A DNA stretch of 64,000 bases from Quercus robur (Eukaryota > Streptophyta > Magnoliopsida > Fagales > Fagaceae): the NCBI RefSeq assembly GCF_932294415.1, contig NC_065536.1, positions 55,925,854-55,989,853 of the forward strand, given 5' to 3'. The position numbers and the translations under genes are program-made. This document shows, one piece after another, positions 10,376 through 22,386 of the stretch (positions are counted from its first letter, which is position 1; each line of letters begins with the position of its first letter). The notes beneath the pieces were generated by a model that searched no databases, was not told the DNA's origin, and saw only the letters and a program-made list of their open reading frames with translations.

Positions 10376-11648
10376 CTAAAACACATTTCCACTATTTAAT
10401 GAAACTAGGCTCTCCACATAGAGCAGAGCACAGCGTGGGTAGAACGAGTTTGGAAGCCCTGAATGTTGAAGATTCTTCATTTCTTGAGAACCAATATACA
10501 AAGCTACTGTATGATCTTTATTGTCACGCAGTAGAATAAGCTCTTCATTCTTGACAAATCCTAGTGGTCTCCGAATTCCTTCGAGGGGTCCTACAACAAG
10601 TTGTTTGGTCCAAGAATACTCGACCCCATATTCGCGCATCACCCATATATTGAAGTATTTCTCTGGTATTTTACGACAAGCATTAAAAACAATAAGAGCA
10701 AGGCAATTATTGAACAAAGCAAGCTCTTTCATAAAAGAAAAAACAGTGCTGTCCCGCTGTGGGGGACTTTGTCTATTAAACACCCCATTTGGCATCCTTA
10801 TTAATCCACACACCTCATGTCTCATGTCAAAGGATACAATTACCTCAGTATACTTACGATTTCCATTGTCGTCAGTGACAGAGGAACCATACCAATGATG
10901 AACTCCATTTAAGAACGCAAAATTACAATAATCTAGCAATGTGATGTTTGAATGATCAATAGAAACAGAGTTCATTATTTGCCTCCAGAAACCAGTACTT
11001 AGGTCGTAAACATGAACAACATTGCAGCTTTGTGTGATTCCCGCACTATAATTGACATTTCTAACCACTTTATAGATATTAGAATTGTGGTCATGACCAA
11101 ATCCATATCTGACAGTAGGGTTGCATGGAGAAGGTTGTATTGCAAGATGGGCAGGACACTAAGGGACTCTGGGATAACGAACAACCTTAGATTCTCTAAT
11201 AGTCAGATTCCACAAGAAAAAGCCAGAGAAGCCACTATAAAAGGTACTGCCAACCAAATTATGCCGTTGATGCAAGCAAACAATTCTATCTTATGAAGGT
11301 TGGCCACCTTCCTGTCTACAATCTCCTTCGTGCCAACAATGCGTACTCCTTGAGAATCAACATTTTCAGGATGAGGATGCACGGACAGTCCCCAAGGTGC
11401 ATCAGGTCGCAGCTCGCGACGACAAGATCTGCATTTGTTTGTAAACGGTGGCGCTGCTGTTTGGCAATGAAACTTGGATTCTGGAAGAAAGTAGCAGTGG
11501 ACCATGAATTTTTAACGCACTTGAAACGTGTTAGAGATTTCACTGGAAGCCAGGAGAGGATCTCTTCCAACAAGTCTTCTGTTAAATAGGGCGTCAACCT
11601 GGATCTGAACCTGGAACCTGGATCTGAACCTCGACTCCTCCGTTCCAT
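10376..11648 (-). pseudogene. F-box protein with FBA domain (CPR1-like family), frameshifted
   Basis: Read from 11648 downward, the N-terminus has a good F-box (LTPYLTEDLLEEILSWLPVK, then LTRFKCVKNSW). The body has the F-box-associated interaction domain: LWNLTIRESKVV at about 11200, VRYGFGHDHNSNIYKVVRNV at about 11110-11055, then YDLSTGFWRQI and IVSFDMRHEVC to the stop at 10376. Such proteins act in SCF ubiquitin ligases, the F-box binding SKP1 and the FBA domain the target. Here the parts lie in different frames: at least two frameshifts between 11200 and 11510, and a TAG after YPRVP. The 230 C-terminal codons are uninterrupted, so decay is recent. No intron is needed, as usual for this family. 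Confidence 0.8.
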
Positions 11649-11654
11649 GTTTGA

Positions 11655-12685
11655 TTATAGATATTGACCCGTATTTCGCTCTAACAATTGCTCTCGCCTC
11701 TCGCTTAAATGTGAAGTTTTTGTTTTTGATTTTTTGTTTTTTTTTTTTTTTAAGAACTGCTTAAATAGTTATATGTGAAACGAAAACCCTAATGTGAAGT
11801 ACAAGTTTGGTCTCTAACATTTATATTGTTTTTCAATTTGATTTCTATCATTTCAAATTTGTTAATTTAATTTCTCAAAAAAAAAAGTGTTAATTTAGTC
11901 TCTAACATTTTGGTATTGTGTTAAAATAGTCACTGCTACTAAGTAGTGGATGAAAAAAGCTAACATGACTAATGGTGATATTAAAATATTATTTTTTTAT
12001 GCTAACTGCCACGCAGGATGCCACAAGTCCTTAATTTATAAAATAAAATATTTAGAATTAGTTTATTTTCAGATTTGAAAAATTTTCTTTTCTTTTTCTT
12101 TGATTTCTTGGTAACCAAACATAAACACACATTATAAACTTAGAAAAAAATAGAGGAAGCCCAATTAAGCAGGACCCATACCCACTCATCAAAAACTCAC
12201 CAAGAGGATTGATTTCACCATGAACTCTCTTGGCACGTCTTCCGAGCCCTAATAATATGCAAGTAATTCAAGTTTCCTAATAACGCCAATCATGATCCTC
12301 CATATGCCAAGCAAATCAACTAAACATCATCACCACATACACCATCAGGGACAGAACCCCCTAAATCTCCTCTTGAGGAAATTTGCCATATAGCATTATT
12401 TTTGGAACAATTTAGTTAATTGTCAAGTTTGCAAAACTATTTTGCAAACTAACATCTTGAGAGTTTGAAACTCATGAATTTTTTTAGAATTGCTTAAATA
12501 GTTAAATGAGAAATGAAAACCCAAATGATTTTTTTTTTTATTACTTATGAATTTTTTATTATATAGAATTAAAACCTAGATCATGTTTCTAAAAAGTAAC
12601 TAGTAGCTTTTTTTCGTTTGGAGAATAAACTAACTCATATCTAGGGACGAAATGGGTAATTAACCATAATTTCCTAACTAATCAG
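11655..12685. other. AT-rich spacer, transposon-end-like pieces only
   Basis: At about 11800-11990 'tttggtctctaacattt' and 'tttagtctctaacattt' resemble the inner ends of the MULE-like elements at 18681 and 20915, but no closing end was found. Nothing coding was seen to 12685. Confidence 0.45.
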
Positions 12686-13357
12686 TTAGTAGTTTAAGTT
12701 TTCAAACTATATTTTTTACTAGCATCTCGAGTCTAAGAGACTCGATTTAGGGTCTATAAATCGAGTTTTTGGGACTCGATTTTTATGGGTTGTTCACGTC
12801 TGATGTGACACTTTTTCCACGTGGCATCTTCCTGGAAATCGAGTCTCTAAGACTTGATTTCTAACCCAAAAATAATAATTATTAATGACCCAAAATGCAG
12901 AAACAGCAAAAACACAGAAAGAAAGAAAAAAAGAAAGAAAGAGAGAGAGAGAAGAAGAAGAAGAAGAAGAAGAAATGGAGATGCAAGCTCGCCGACCCAG
13001 GCCGCGCAAGACCAGGCCGTGCCAGACCCAGGCCAAGTGCGACCCAGGCCTCTCTCACTGCAACCCTTTTTTTTTTTCTTCTCTGATGAACACATATTTT
13101 CAGGAATTACTGTTGCTGTTGTCGTTGTGGTTTTCTTTTGCTGTTGTCGTTGTGGTTTTCTTTGTTTTCTTTTTAGATGTAAATCAAGTCTTAGAGACTC
13201 GATTTCCAGGTAAATACCATGTGGAAAAAGTGCTACATCAGATGTGAACAATCTACGAAAATCGAGTCCCAAAAACTCGATTTATAGACCCTAAATCGAG
13301 TCTCTTAGACTCGAGATGCTAGTAAAAAAATATAGTTTGAAAACTTAAACTACTAAT
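12686..13357. mobile_element. foldback element with about 180-bp terminal inverted repeats
   Basis: 'ttagtagtttaagttttcaa' at 12686 begins an inverted repeat. It runs through 'actagcatctcgagtcta', 'gggtctataaatcgag' and 'tcgagtctctaagacttg' to about 12865, and its reverse complement occupies about 13173-13357. The centre (about 12870-13170) holds a GA-rich microsatellite and a CCCAGGCC-rich stretch. No 8-11 bp target duplication is obvious at these ends, so a Mutator-like foldback is likely but unproved. The open frames in it are low-complexity artefacts. Confidence 0.8.
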
Positions 13358-14966
13358 TATAATGTTTGAAATTTAAGGTTAATTTCCATTTTTCTCCCAT
13401 ATCTTACATTGGTGCATAATAAAACTAAAACTGTACTAGTAGTTCACTTCTTATGTTGTGCCACATAAGTTTTAGGGTCCATTAAGTTTGGAGATAGAGA
13501 AAAGTGAAATTATGAAAAATATTTTAGTTTTCTTCATTTATGTTTGGTTGAGTGATGGAAAAGTGGAGGGTGAAAGATTTTCTTGTTTAGTTGAGAAGAA
13601 AAGTGATAAGATAGAAAATGGAATTCAAACAAATTAACTTGATGAGGTATGATATCAGTAAGTTGTATGCTCCAAACACGATGGTGAATCAACAATTTGA
13701 AAAGAGAGGAAAAGACTATCAGAGTGCACTGGTGTGGTGTCGGCCAAGGACCTTTTGATAGTCAAGTTAGTATTTCTCTCAATGACTTAAAAATAGGAAG
13801 TGGATGAATAGTTGTGCATGCCTTTGCTTGGGGAGGTCTAGTCCTTTATATGGAGAACTTGGAGTAGGTCTACTAATTAGGTGCCACTACCATTGTTGGA
13901 GAGGTGTGCATGGTTTTGAAACTCGGACCATTCATCGAACCTTAAAAGGAAGAGGTTTAAGGTTTTTGAAGTTAGACTGAGGTTGAACCGTGATGATGTC
14001 ATAATTAATTTAATAATTATTTAAAATATAATATATTAAATTAGTATAAATATAAAATTTGACTAAAATAAACCAAATAAATATAAAGACCATCTTTCAA
14101 ATGTATTTTTCATATCACAACTTCTATTATAGTGTTCAAAAATCAACACAATATTATCAATTGTTAAATAAAAAAACAAATAATAATAATAAAAGAAAAG
14201 GAAAAATTATTTATTTACAATATGCTTTCAAGTTAAGATTTAAATTATAGATTAAATAAATGCTTATAACATTATACATTTTTATGCAAATATGTATAAT
14301 ATTGTACACTCATTATAAATATATACAAAATTTTTAGCATTTTTTAATCTACAATTACATTGATAGTACCAAAGCAATAAATAAATTTAATATATGAACT
14401 TACAAATCAGTGGGAATTGGTGGAGAAATTATAATGTTCTTATAGTAGACCACATCATTTTTGCCTAGCAGTCCACCATTCTACTAAGATACTCCCACAT
14501 GTTTAAAATTTTTTTGACTCATTTTATGATAAAATTTGAAGTAAAAGATAAAAACATTAAATGCTATCTGTTTAAAAATAAAAAATAAAGAGAGTGCGAG
14601 GGTGAAACAAAATTTCTAAAGAGAGATACCATTTAATTTCACAAGAGATCAAATTGAAATCTCTTCTTCCTCTTGATGATATTAGTTCTGCAGCATCATC
14701 TTCTCCCTTAATCGGTAAGTTTTGGTTTTCCTATATGAACTTTAAGCCAACTCTTTATTTATTTATTTATTTTTATTTTATGTTGAATCGTAGGTTTTTA
14801 GAAAGGGGTTTCCAGCTGATTTTTCTTGGTATTATAAAAAATAGTTTGGTTTTCATTCCTTCAATTTTAAATGGATATATTTTTTTAAAGTTCTTATGGA
14901 TGTAATAAATTTTTATTATTTTAAAGAAAATTAGAGTAGAAATTTAATTTGGGAAGAAGCTGTTTG
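13358..14966. other. AT-rich spacer, no gene
   Basis: Nothing coding was found. A piece at about 13915-14010 ('actcggaccattcatcgaac ... gaggttgaaccg') looks like a worn DNA-transposon remnant. Around 14640-14715 there is leader-like and GTAAGT donor-like sequence, but no exon continues it. Confidence 0.4.
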
Positions 14967-14971
14967 TAGAT

Positions 14972-15757
14972 GTGGGGACACAGGCCCATTAGGCTTGTCT
15001 GAGGAGCTAGGCACGGTGGACCGAGAATAGATCAACAGTAAGGAAGGAGCAAGACCAAGAACTTCACGAGCAAGCTATGGCCGTGAAGGTTGGGAGAGGT
15101 AAGACGAGGAGGAGTATCACCTCTGCTAAACAAAGAAGGGGTTAGAAGGTGAGTTTTGTTATCCAGAGTGACATTCCAGGAGGTTCTGTTGATAAGGATA
15201 CGCACTGTGAATTACTGGACAAAGTGGGAGTTGAGAAATATCTAAGAAAAAATTGCTACCACCGCATTTAATGCTCTGCAGCTAACTCTCTGGCCGCATT
15301 TATGTGGAGAAGACCCTTGAACAGTGCTACCTTGGTTACCCCAACTCACAGAGAGCCTATGAGGGTGTCCCATGGGACAAGCACTCAAGTGGTGGCTTGG
15401 ACGATTGACAAGTGGAGGGCTAAGATCAATCGAAGGAAGATATATAATGTAAGAGACCCCTGAGGAATAGGGGAGGGAAAGAGAAAGAGAGAAACACTGT
15501 AGTAATCAGGAACTAAATTTGTAATCAAACTTGTGAGAAATATATAAGAATTGATCACCTTAGACTGTACCAAGGACGATTTACTTTAGTTTAAATCAAT
15601 TTTTCTTATTGTTCATGTCATTTGAACCCACATTATTTGTTGTCCAACTCATTTTAGCCCAGTTTTCCAACTCACTCTCTACAAATTCATTGTTTTGGGT
15701 TTTTTGGGCCCAAGTCCATCTATATTTTGGGCTAGGAACTGAAATCCGGTCCTTACA
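14972..15757 (+). mobile_element. solo LTR with 5-bp target duplication
   Basis: A 786-bp block starts TGTGGGGACACAGGCCCATT and ends CCGGTCCTTACA, flanked by GTAGA at 14967-14971 and 15758-15762. A TATA-like 'gatatataatg' near 15438 fits a plus-strand LTR promoter. It is a different subfamily from the LTRs at 2293 and 34571. No second LTR or internal coding part is nearby. Confidence 0.85.
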
Positions 15758-15762
15758 GTAGA

Positions 15763-16390
15763 TATATGGGATGTTTTTCCTTAAATTTTTGTATATACCC
15801 TTTTGATTGAGTTTATGAACCACTCTTGTTCCTATTCAAATCCACTGGTGATTATTGTTTCTTTAAAGTTTGGTTATATTCATGAGGCTTTGAGTGTTTC
15901 TGTTGCGATTCAAATGAATTCTTTGTTGTTGGCCATTAAAATCTCTAGAGGCCAAAAAGGCTGTAAAATTTTCTATTAAAATCAATAGAAAGATCATATT
16001 AGATTCCAAAACTTTCATAATCAATAGAAAGAGATCAAAGAAAAATGGCCAAGAAAAAGCCGTATGCTAAGAGACATGTTTTTAGCTAATTTAATTTTAT
16101 TCTCTTTCTTCTTTGCACAATTACTGATATTTCTCTCAATTTCTTTTATAGATGCTGGCCCATATAATATGAAGAACAACACATTTAAGCTCAAGAATGC
16201 TGATATGCAACAGTATAAACTTTGTTTACAGAACAAGTGAAACTTAAAGTTGTTTATCATATTGTGGACCTTAAGGGTTAAAAGTGAGATCCAAAAGAGT
16301 TAAATGGATAAGGAGATTAATATCTGCATAGTCTGAGGCTAAGGATAGTTGTCTATATAAGTGCAATAGGGATGGTGGTTAGGTGAGAAG
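15763..16390. other. spacer, no gene
   Basis: AT-rich, with no recognisable product on either strand. It may include 5'-eroded LINE sequence leading into the fragment that follows. Confidence 0.4.
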
Positions 16391-16404
16391 AGCAATGCAG
16401 TCCC

Positions 16405-16680
16405 CATGGAGAAAAGCTGCATTTCTGAAGTGCTTTCTCTGTTTACAAATTTGTCTAACTGTTCTTTCAAATGGATATGTAGAGAGACAAATCGTGCTTC
16501 TCATTTATTGGCTACCTAGTCTCTTAAACATAGGTTTTGGGGTAGTTTTAATATTGATTCTGGACCCAAGGCCCTTCTTGATGTAGTTTTTGAGGATAGC
16601 AGCGAGTCCTCTTCTTTTGTATTACCTTGATGTTCACTGCTTTGTATTTTAATAAAATCTTCTTCTCTTAGCAAATAAAA
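16405..16680 (+). mobile_element. LINE (L1-like) ORF2 tail, RNase H end
   Basis: The frame beginning CISEVLSLFTNLSNCSFKWI continues CRETNRASHLLAT, a TAG, then a segment ending GPKALLDVVFEDS. This matches the C-terminal RNase H-like part of plant LINE reverse transcriptases (W-x-R-E-x-N-x-x-A-H-x-L-A, then P-x-x-L-x-D-V). At least one in-frame stop is present. AATAAAA near 16650 could be its poly-A signal. Confidence 0.65.
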
Positions 16681-16719
16681 ATGACACAACACCTTGCCAT
16701 GAGACAATTTTTTTGGCTT

Positions 16720-17705
16720 GTGGCAAAGAGGGCTTTTTAGAGTTGCTTTGTATATTTAATTTACATCCTTCACTATGCCACGTTATACAGATTGTTCGAA
16801 TTGGCCAAGTATATATATATATATATTGGTTGTTGAAACAACTACAAATGCAAAATCCATAGCTTTTGTTTTGTTACCAACCAAGAAATGAAACCATTGT
16901 GTTCTCAAAACTCATTGTAACAGTACATAATTTGTTGGTTTGGATTTTTTATTTTAATTTTTAATTTTTTATCAACCATCAGAAATTTTACTAATTGAAC
17001 TAATTGGAATACACATACACTAGTGGTTTTGTTTTATTTTTTTGGGTAAATTTTGAATTTTCCTTTTTGATTATGTTGTTGTATCCACTGCATGTCCGAT
17101 AACTTGTTTTATTTTAAATTTCAAAATGTTTGATGAAATTCTTGGAAGAGAATTGTTACTCACAATTTATATATTGGTAAATGTGTTCTCTCTCTCTCAA
17201 ATGAATTATTTATTCTGTATTACCATTTAAGGTGTTTCTCCTATTTATATTCCTACTTTTGGATGCCTAAAATATCTTCAAATCTGCCGGTTTATAGAAA
17301 GTTTAAATAATAGAGTTACACATAAAAATTTCTAAATTTTAGACAAATTAAAAAAATAAAAATCAGTTTCTTCCATCTACGTATTGTATAATAGTCCTAG
17401 CTTTAGAAAAGAAAAAAAAATGGTAAATTACAAATTTAGTCCATATCCTTTCACTATATGTATTTTGTGATTGGTATGATGAATTATTTAATAGTTGTGA
17501 GACGTCCTATTTTAGTACAGGAACATTTTAAAATAAATATGTTTCTTTTGAAGTAGAGTTAATGTATTTTATCAATGGTATGTTTTGTAGATCATTAAAT
17601 AAAAGAACAGCATAGAATTGAGAATACAGAGGTCATGAAGCAATGAATTAAAATGAATTTCGATGTTTGAAATTTTAAAAATGAAGGAATAGAAAATATA
17701 CATAA
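16720..17705. other. AT-rich spacer with (TA)n
   Basis: It contains a (TA)9-type microsatellite at 16809-16826. No gene, RNA or clear transposon was seen. Confidence 0.45.
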
Positions 17706-17710
17706 AATTT

Positions 17711-18571
17711 TAGGTTAAATTGCATATTCAAACCTTTAACTTTATCTAAAATTTAATTTTATCCATTTATATTCAACTTCGTTCAATTCAGCCTTCTAAC
17801 ACTGAATTTTATTTTATTATGTTCTTCCGTTAGTGTTTGTTAAAATCACACTGATAGTGTATTAAAATCACTTGTTTGATCAAATTCCCCGCTGAAACCT
17901 TGTTTCTTGACCAAATACTTTCTTTCTTTCCTTTGGACGTTGAGTTCATAAGATTTCAGATTCATATTTCGTGGTGAGGTAGAAATTAAGATGCCAAAGA
18001 TTTTGGGTATAGAGGTTGGGTTAATGTTCTTTTGTCCAATTCAAAGCCACCCCATCTTTGATTTTCACTAAAGCACAAATCCCACTTCTGAAAATCTCCA
18101 TTTTCTTCTGAATGGAATTCGTTCACTTTGTGCTTTTGCATTGCCCTTGATGCCATTTTTTTTTTTTTTTTTTTGCTGCTAGTAATTCACCTGGGTAGTT
18201 CCAAAGTGATTTGGGCATCTAACAGAGGCTCTGGTGGCAAATAAATGGATTTCTATCTCCATTTGAAATCAGCAAGGGATTGACTCGCTGTGCTAATTTG
18301 ATTGAAGGAAAGTGAACTCAGGCCATAAACACTGAAATCCGATTTGGGTGTCCTTAATTTTTTCTTCAGTTTCCCATTATTCTTCTATTACCATTTTGTT
18401 ATTTGATTTTTTTTTAATGTAATATGCCATGTGTTTGACTACATGGCAGAGAAATAATATTTTATACGTCAACAATGTCTATTAATAGTAGGGGTCAAAT
18501 TGACACAGTCAAAAGATCAAAACTAAATTGACACAATGTGTAAAGGCTAGGGACTATTTATATAATTACCC
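17711..18571. mobile_element. probable MULE-like non-autonomous element
   Basis: The left end 'aggttaaattgcatattcaa' and the right end read in reverse ('agggtaattatataaatagt') are similar in sequence and spacing. The ends resemble those of the two elements at 18681 and 20915. No clear target duplication; the boundaries are approximate. Confidence 0.4.
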
Positions 18572-18680
18572 TATTTTGTTTTAGTAATTTCTACTCAAAC
18601 TAGAATGATTAAATTTTTTTTTTCTTTGATAGTTGGGAGTCCTAGTCTTTCAAAATAAAAAGGATTGATAATAACACTTA

Positions 18681-19600
18681 GGGTAAATTTCAATAAACTA
18701 TTCTAAGGTTAGGGCTAATCCCAACTAGGTTTAAGACTTTTAAAAAATGACCAATTTAGTCCTCAAAGACAATTTAGTCTCTAACTCTGTTTATTACCAT
18801 TACTTTATTCTGACATTCTTTTCTCTCCCCTCTTTCTTGTCTTAGATCCCTCTCTTCACTCTATTCTCTCCTTCCACACACCCACTGTCATTCTTAATAT
18901 TGCTGGAGCTTGAGGCTTCTCCTTCTCTCTTTCTTATAAAAGTCTCATCATCTAATGGCTCATGGTAAGGTGTGTTGTATATTGCTTGTCTACTCTTTTA
19001 TCTGTAACAAATGAATGCTAGTGAGTTTTAATTCTTATATTCACTTGATTTTGTGGATCTGGAACAAGTTTTTTCAGCATTTTATTGCCTTGGACAAAGC
19101 TCAAAGAACGTCCTTGTGCACACAAATATGTTAAACTGAGAGTAAAAATTCATTAGAGTAGAGATCTGGGTCCGCGATCTAGCTTGCTGATCTTCCTACT
19201 ATTGTTGTGTAGATATATGGCCATGCTTGAACGAGCTTGTAAGATGCTTGCTGATCAATTTATTGGAGGTTCAATTTCAATTATTGACACGGAAGAGTTG
19301 GTGAGTAAGACACCAAGAAATTCTTCCATAGACCCACTTGGCTTTCTACTGTTTACACTCAAATGCTGCATCTTTGATTTGGGCTGAAGCCAAGATGAAG
19401 TAACAAGACATCAACATTGAAGAGAGGGGTTTAAATCTGAGATGAGAAAGAGGAGTGATAATAGAATGTGAATAAAGTAACGGTGATAAATGAAGTTAGG
19501 GACTAAATTGTTTTTCAATGACTAAGTTAGTCATTTTTTAGAAGTCTTGGACTTAATTGGTATTAGTCCAAATCTCAAGATAGTTTATTGGAATTTATCA
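18681..19600. mobile_element. MULE-like element, near-exact 9-bp target duplication
   Basis: Left GGGTAAATTTCAATAAACTA pairs with right (reversed) TGATAAATTCCAATAAACTA, and the inverted repeat continues for about 120 bp. Flanks are TAACACTTA (18672-18680) and TAACATTTA (19601-19609), an 8 of 9 match. No transposase was seen. The interior has an exon-like stretch: after an AG at about 19205 the frame reads MAMLERACKMLADQFIGG and ends at a GTGAGT donor near 19301. That might be captured host sequence (Pack-MULE), but I do not recognise the protein. Confidence 0.75.
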
Positions 19601-19621
19601 TAACATTTATAACAACCTTTA

Positions 19622-20036
19622 GAGTACTCACATCAGTGCTTGTATAATAGAAAAAGTAACACATTGTAGCCAATCAAATCCAAAATTCACTTACATCAAT
19701 TTATGCAAAGTTGTGTAAAAATATAAAGTTGTTACATTAACCATGTAAGTTTATATTGACATTATTTATTTTGCATTTAGTTTTTTATTCTTTTTTTACA
19801 TATCCTGAGGATGAAAGAAGTGAGTAGATAGTGGTTGTTGTGTGTGAAGCAAGAGAAACAATTTAAAAAATAATAAAAATTGATATTTTAATGAAATGTA
19901 GTGTAAAATATATAATTTGATATGAGATATTTCATTGTTTTGAGATGTGAATATGTAAAATAGAAAAAGAAAAAAAAAAGGGTTCTTATGCTAAAATAAA
20001 TATGAATTTTTGGACGAACTGATGCGAATGTTCTGA
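19622..20036. mobile_element. possible MITE
   Basis: 'gtactcacatcagtgcttgt' at 19624 and the reverse of 'gaactgatgcgaatgttctg' near 20018 share the CATCAG core and flanking bases, as in some Harbinger-type MITEs. The ends are weakly matched. Confidence 0.35.
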
Positions 20037-20039
20037 CGT

Positions 20040-20618
20040 AATCAATCAAATAGATAGAGATACTGGATTTAAAAAACTTTTGATCAATTGCATAGAGATA
20101 TTGTAAAATAGTTTGCTATCCTAGAAACATTTACACTTTGTATCATTGGTCATTAAAAACTACTCTACTACCAATGACCACCTGCAGGGATATTTATGAA
20201 GTACTTGCGGCATTGTCGCATTGTATGTTGTTATGACGTTAACCCACGCCTTTGCAAGGTCAGATGTTTTTCTTTGGGTTCGAGTTGGATTGTCAGGTCC
20301 AGGCCAATTTTGTCATGTCTAACAAGTATGTTGCGAACTTGTAGTATTTCTTTCTCTCTTTCCCTTCTTTTATTTGTGGGAAAAATTAACGGATACTTTA
20401 AAGGTATTAGTTTATAAAATATTTTTAGAATTTTTCATGGAAAATGGAAAAAATATTAAGCTTGATAATTTATGTAAATGGGGAATGACCTAGTTCTCAA
20501 GTGACCATCAAGAGTCTTATAGTTTAATTGACACTCTCTCATGCACAAAGTACTTAAGGGATCTAAGGAGAGTGAAATAATTCGAGTTGCAAGATTAGCA
20601 GCATATTGTAATTATCTT

Positions 20619-20653
<35 letters not shown>

Positions 20654-20910
20654 TTCCAAAGGGAACAAACAAACTTAGAACGTTACCTTCACCAAGTAAA
20701 AAATATTAATAAATTTCTTACAATTGACAAGAGTATAAAATTTTACCTTTTGAATAGGACTGCCTTATTCCAACTTTGATTGTCCTTTGCGAGACTTCTA
20801 GGTTGAGTTGGAGGATTGCAAAATTTCATAAGGGAGATATTTACGATAGAAACCATGATAGAAGGGTATCCTACCAAAGTTCATGGGATCACACTTTTGT
20901 AATAAATAAA
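20040..20910. other. spacer with a possible SINE trace and poly-A
   Basis: 'tcttatagtttaattgacac' at about 20514 resembles an A-box region of plant tRNA-derived SINEs, but no full SINE can be drawn. A run of about 27 A lies at 20622-20649. No gene was found. Confidence 0.4.
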
Positions 20911-20914
20911 AAAA

Positions 20915-21953
20915 GGATAAATTCCATTAAGCTACCTTGTGGCTTGGGGTAATACTAACCAAGTTCAAAACATTTCAAAAGTGACTAACTTGGTCCTTAA
21001 AAACAACTTATCCCTAGACGGACCAAACACTGTTACTAATTCTCTCCTCTCTCCTTCATCCCTCTTTCTCCCTCTAACCTAACACTGGCTACTGATACAC
21101 CTAGAAAAACCTACAAGAACCCTTAAATAATCCTAAAGTACCAAAAAAAAAACAACACAACAACAACCCAAAAATACCAACCATCTTTAAATCCATAAAA
21201 ACAGTACCAAAATCTCACTTAAGGTGCTCTAAAAAGGCTAAAAAAGAGCACATAAAAATCTCATTCAAAACCCATAAATCCCTTTGTAAACCCCAATTGA
21301 AATCTCCTTAAAAAACCCAACAGAAACTCCAAAAAACTAACAAAAATCCTAGCCAAACAACATATAGAAAATCAACACAAATAGCACTTAAGACCACTGA
21401 ATGACTGAGAAACTAGAAGAAGAAAAAAAAAAAAAAAAAAAAAAAAAAAAACACCATGAGATCGGCGTCAACATCCTATGAAGAACACTGTCCAAATTCG
21501 AAATCCAAAGCCCATGTCATGATCCATAATGTTGCCACAAAGACGAGGAGAGAGTTTGTTGATGGCAAGATCCAAATTGAAGCACCACCATGTGGGTTCC
21601 GATGTGAGATAGAGAGAGGGACAAGAGTCCGTTGATAGCACTGATGGCATCAAATTTGTAATGGGAATTGAGATGGTCCTAGCGTGGTGGTGTTTTTGAT
21701 GCCGATTTCACTGGTGACTAGGGCTTGTTTAGAGAGAAAGGGAGAAGAGAGAGAGAGAAGAGAGATTTTGTGAGAGAGGGAGAAGGACGTGAGACAGAAG
21801 AAGAAGAAGAGAGAAAGAGCAAATAATAAGAAAACGGTATTAGGTCCGTTTAGGGACCAAGTTTTCTTTAGAGACTAATTTGGTTAGTTTTGAAATATTT
21901 TGGACCTGATTGGAATTAGCCTAAATATCAGAGTAGCTTAATGAAATTTACCC
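20915..21953. mobile_element. MULE-like element, second member of the 18681 family
   Basis: The left end GGATAAATTCCATTAAGCTA and right end (reversed) GGGTAAATTTCATTAAGCTA pair for over 100 bp, including 'gactaacttggtcctt' and 'ggaccaagtt...agagacta'. The ends match the element at 18681-19600. The flanks are A-rich, so the target duplication cannot be read safely. The interior has a poly-A of about 30 and GA-rich sequence; an open frame at 21468-21653 (-) has no known domain. Confidence 0.7.
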
Positions 21954-21959
21954 TAAAAT

Positions 21960-22380
21960 AAATGAAGAACAAGAATTTTGTTTCATCAAATTTAAGTGAA
22001 TGGACATAATACACATTTACAAACAAGCAACCATACTTAAAAGAAAACCAACATGCAACAATGCGAGCATTCATCATGTATTCTTAAATCAAAAAAAGAG
22101 TATAACAATTTCCAACTATAGCACGAAGCTTTGAGATGCATTGTATATATTCTTCATCTTGATCCTATTAACCACTCTTGCTCCCACAGGAATTTGCATA
22201 TTAGATAAACAAGTAGGACATCCCGAGTATCTGCTTCGAAGTTTTCCACATGCAAGCCAAATTTAGAGCTTTTTTCCCCTGTGATATTATCGGATTCAAG
22301 TGAAGCGAAGCCATGCTTAAATTCCTTCAAACTTCAAACATATCCTACTATATATGAAAAATCAAGAAATACAACTAGTT
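21960..22380. other. downstream region of the purine permease gene
   Basis: It lies just 3' of the PUP stop codon on the minus strand and should contain the 3' UTR. No poly-A signal stands out and no other gene was seen. Confidence 0.4.
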
Positions 22381-22386
22381 TTGTTA

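Noticed and set aside
10521-10898. 125-codon plus-strand frame
   Set aside because: It is the antisense shadow of the F-box/FBA sequence on the minus strand.
12794-13272. Several open frames of 60-140 codons on both strands
   Set aside because: They are GA/CT microsatellite translations inside a foldback transposon.
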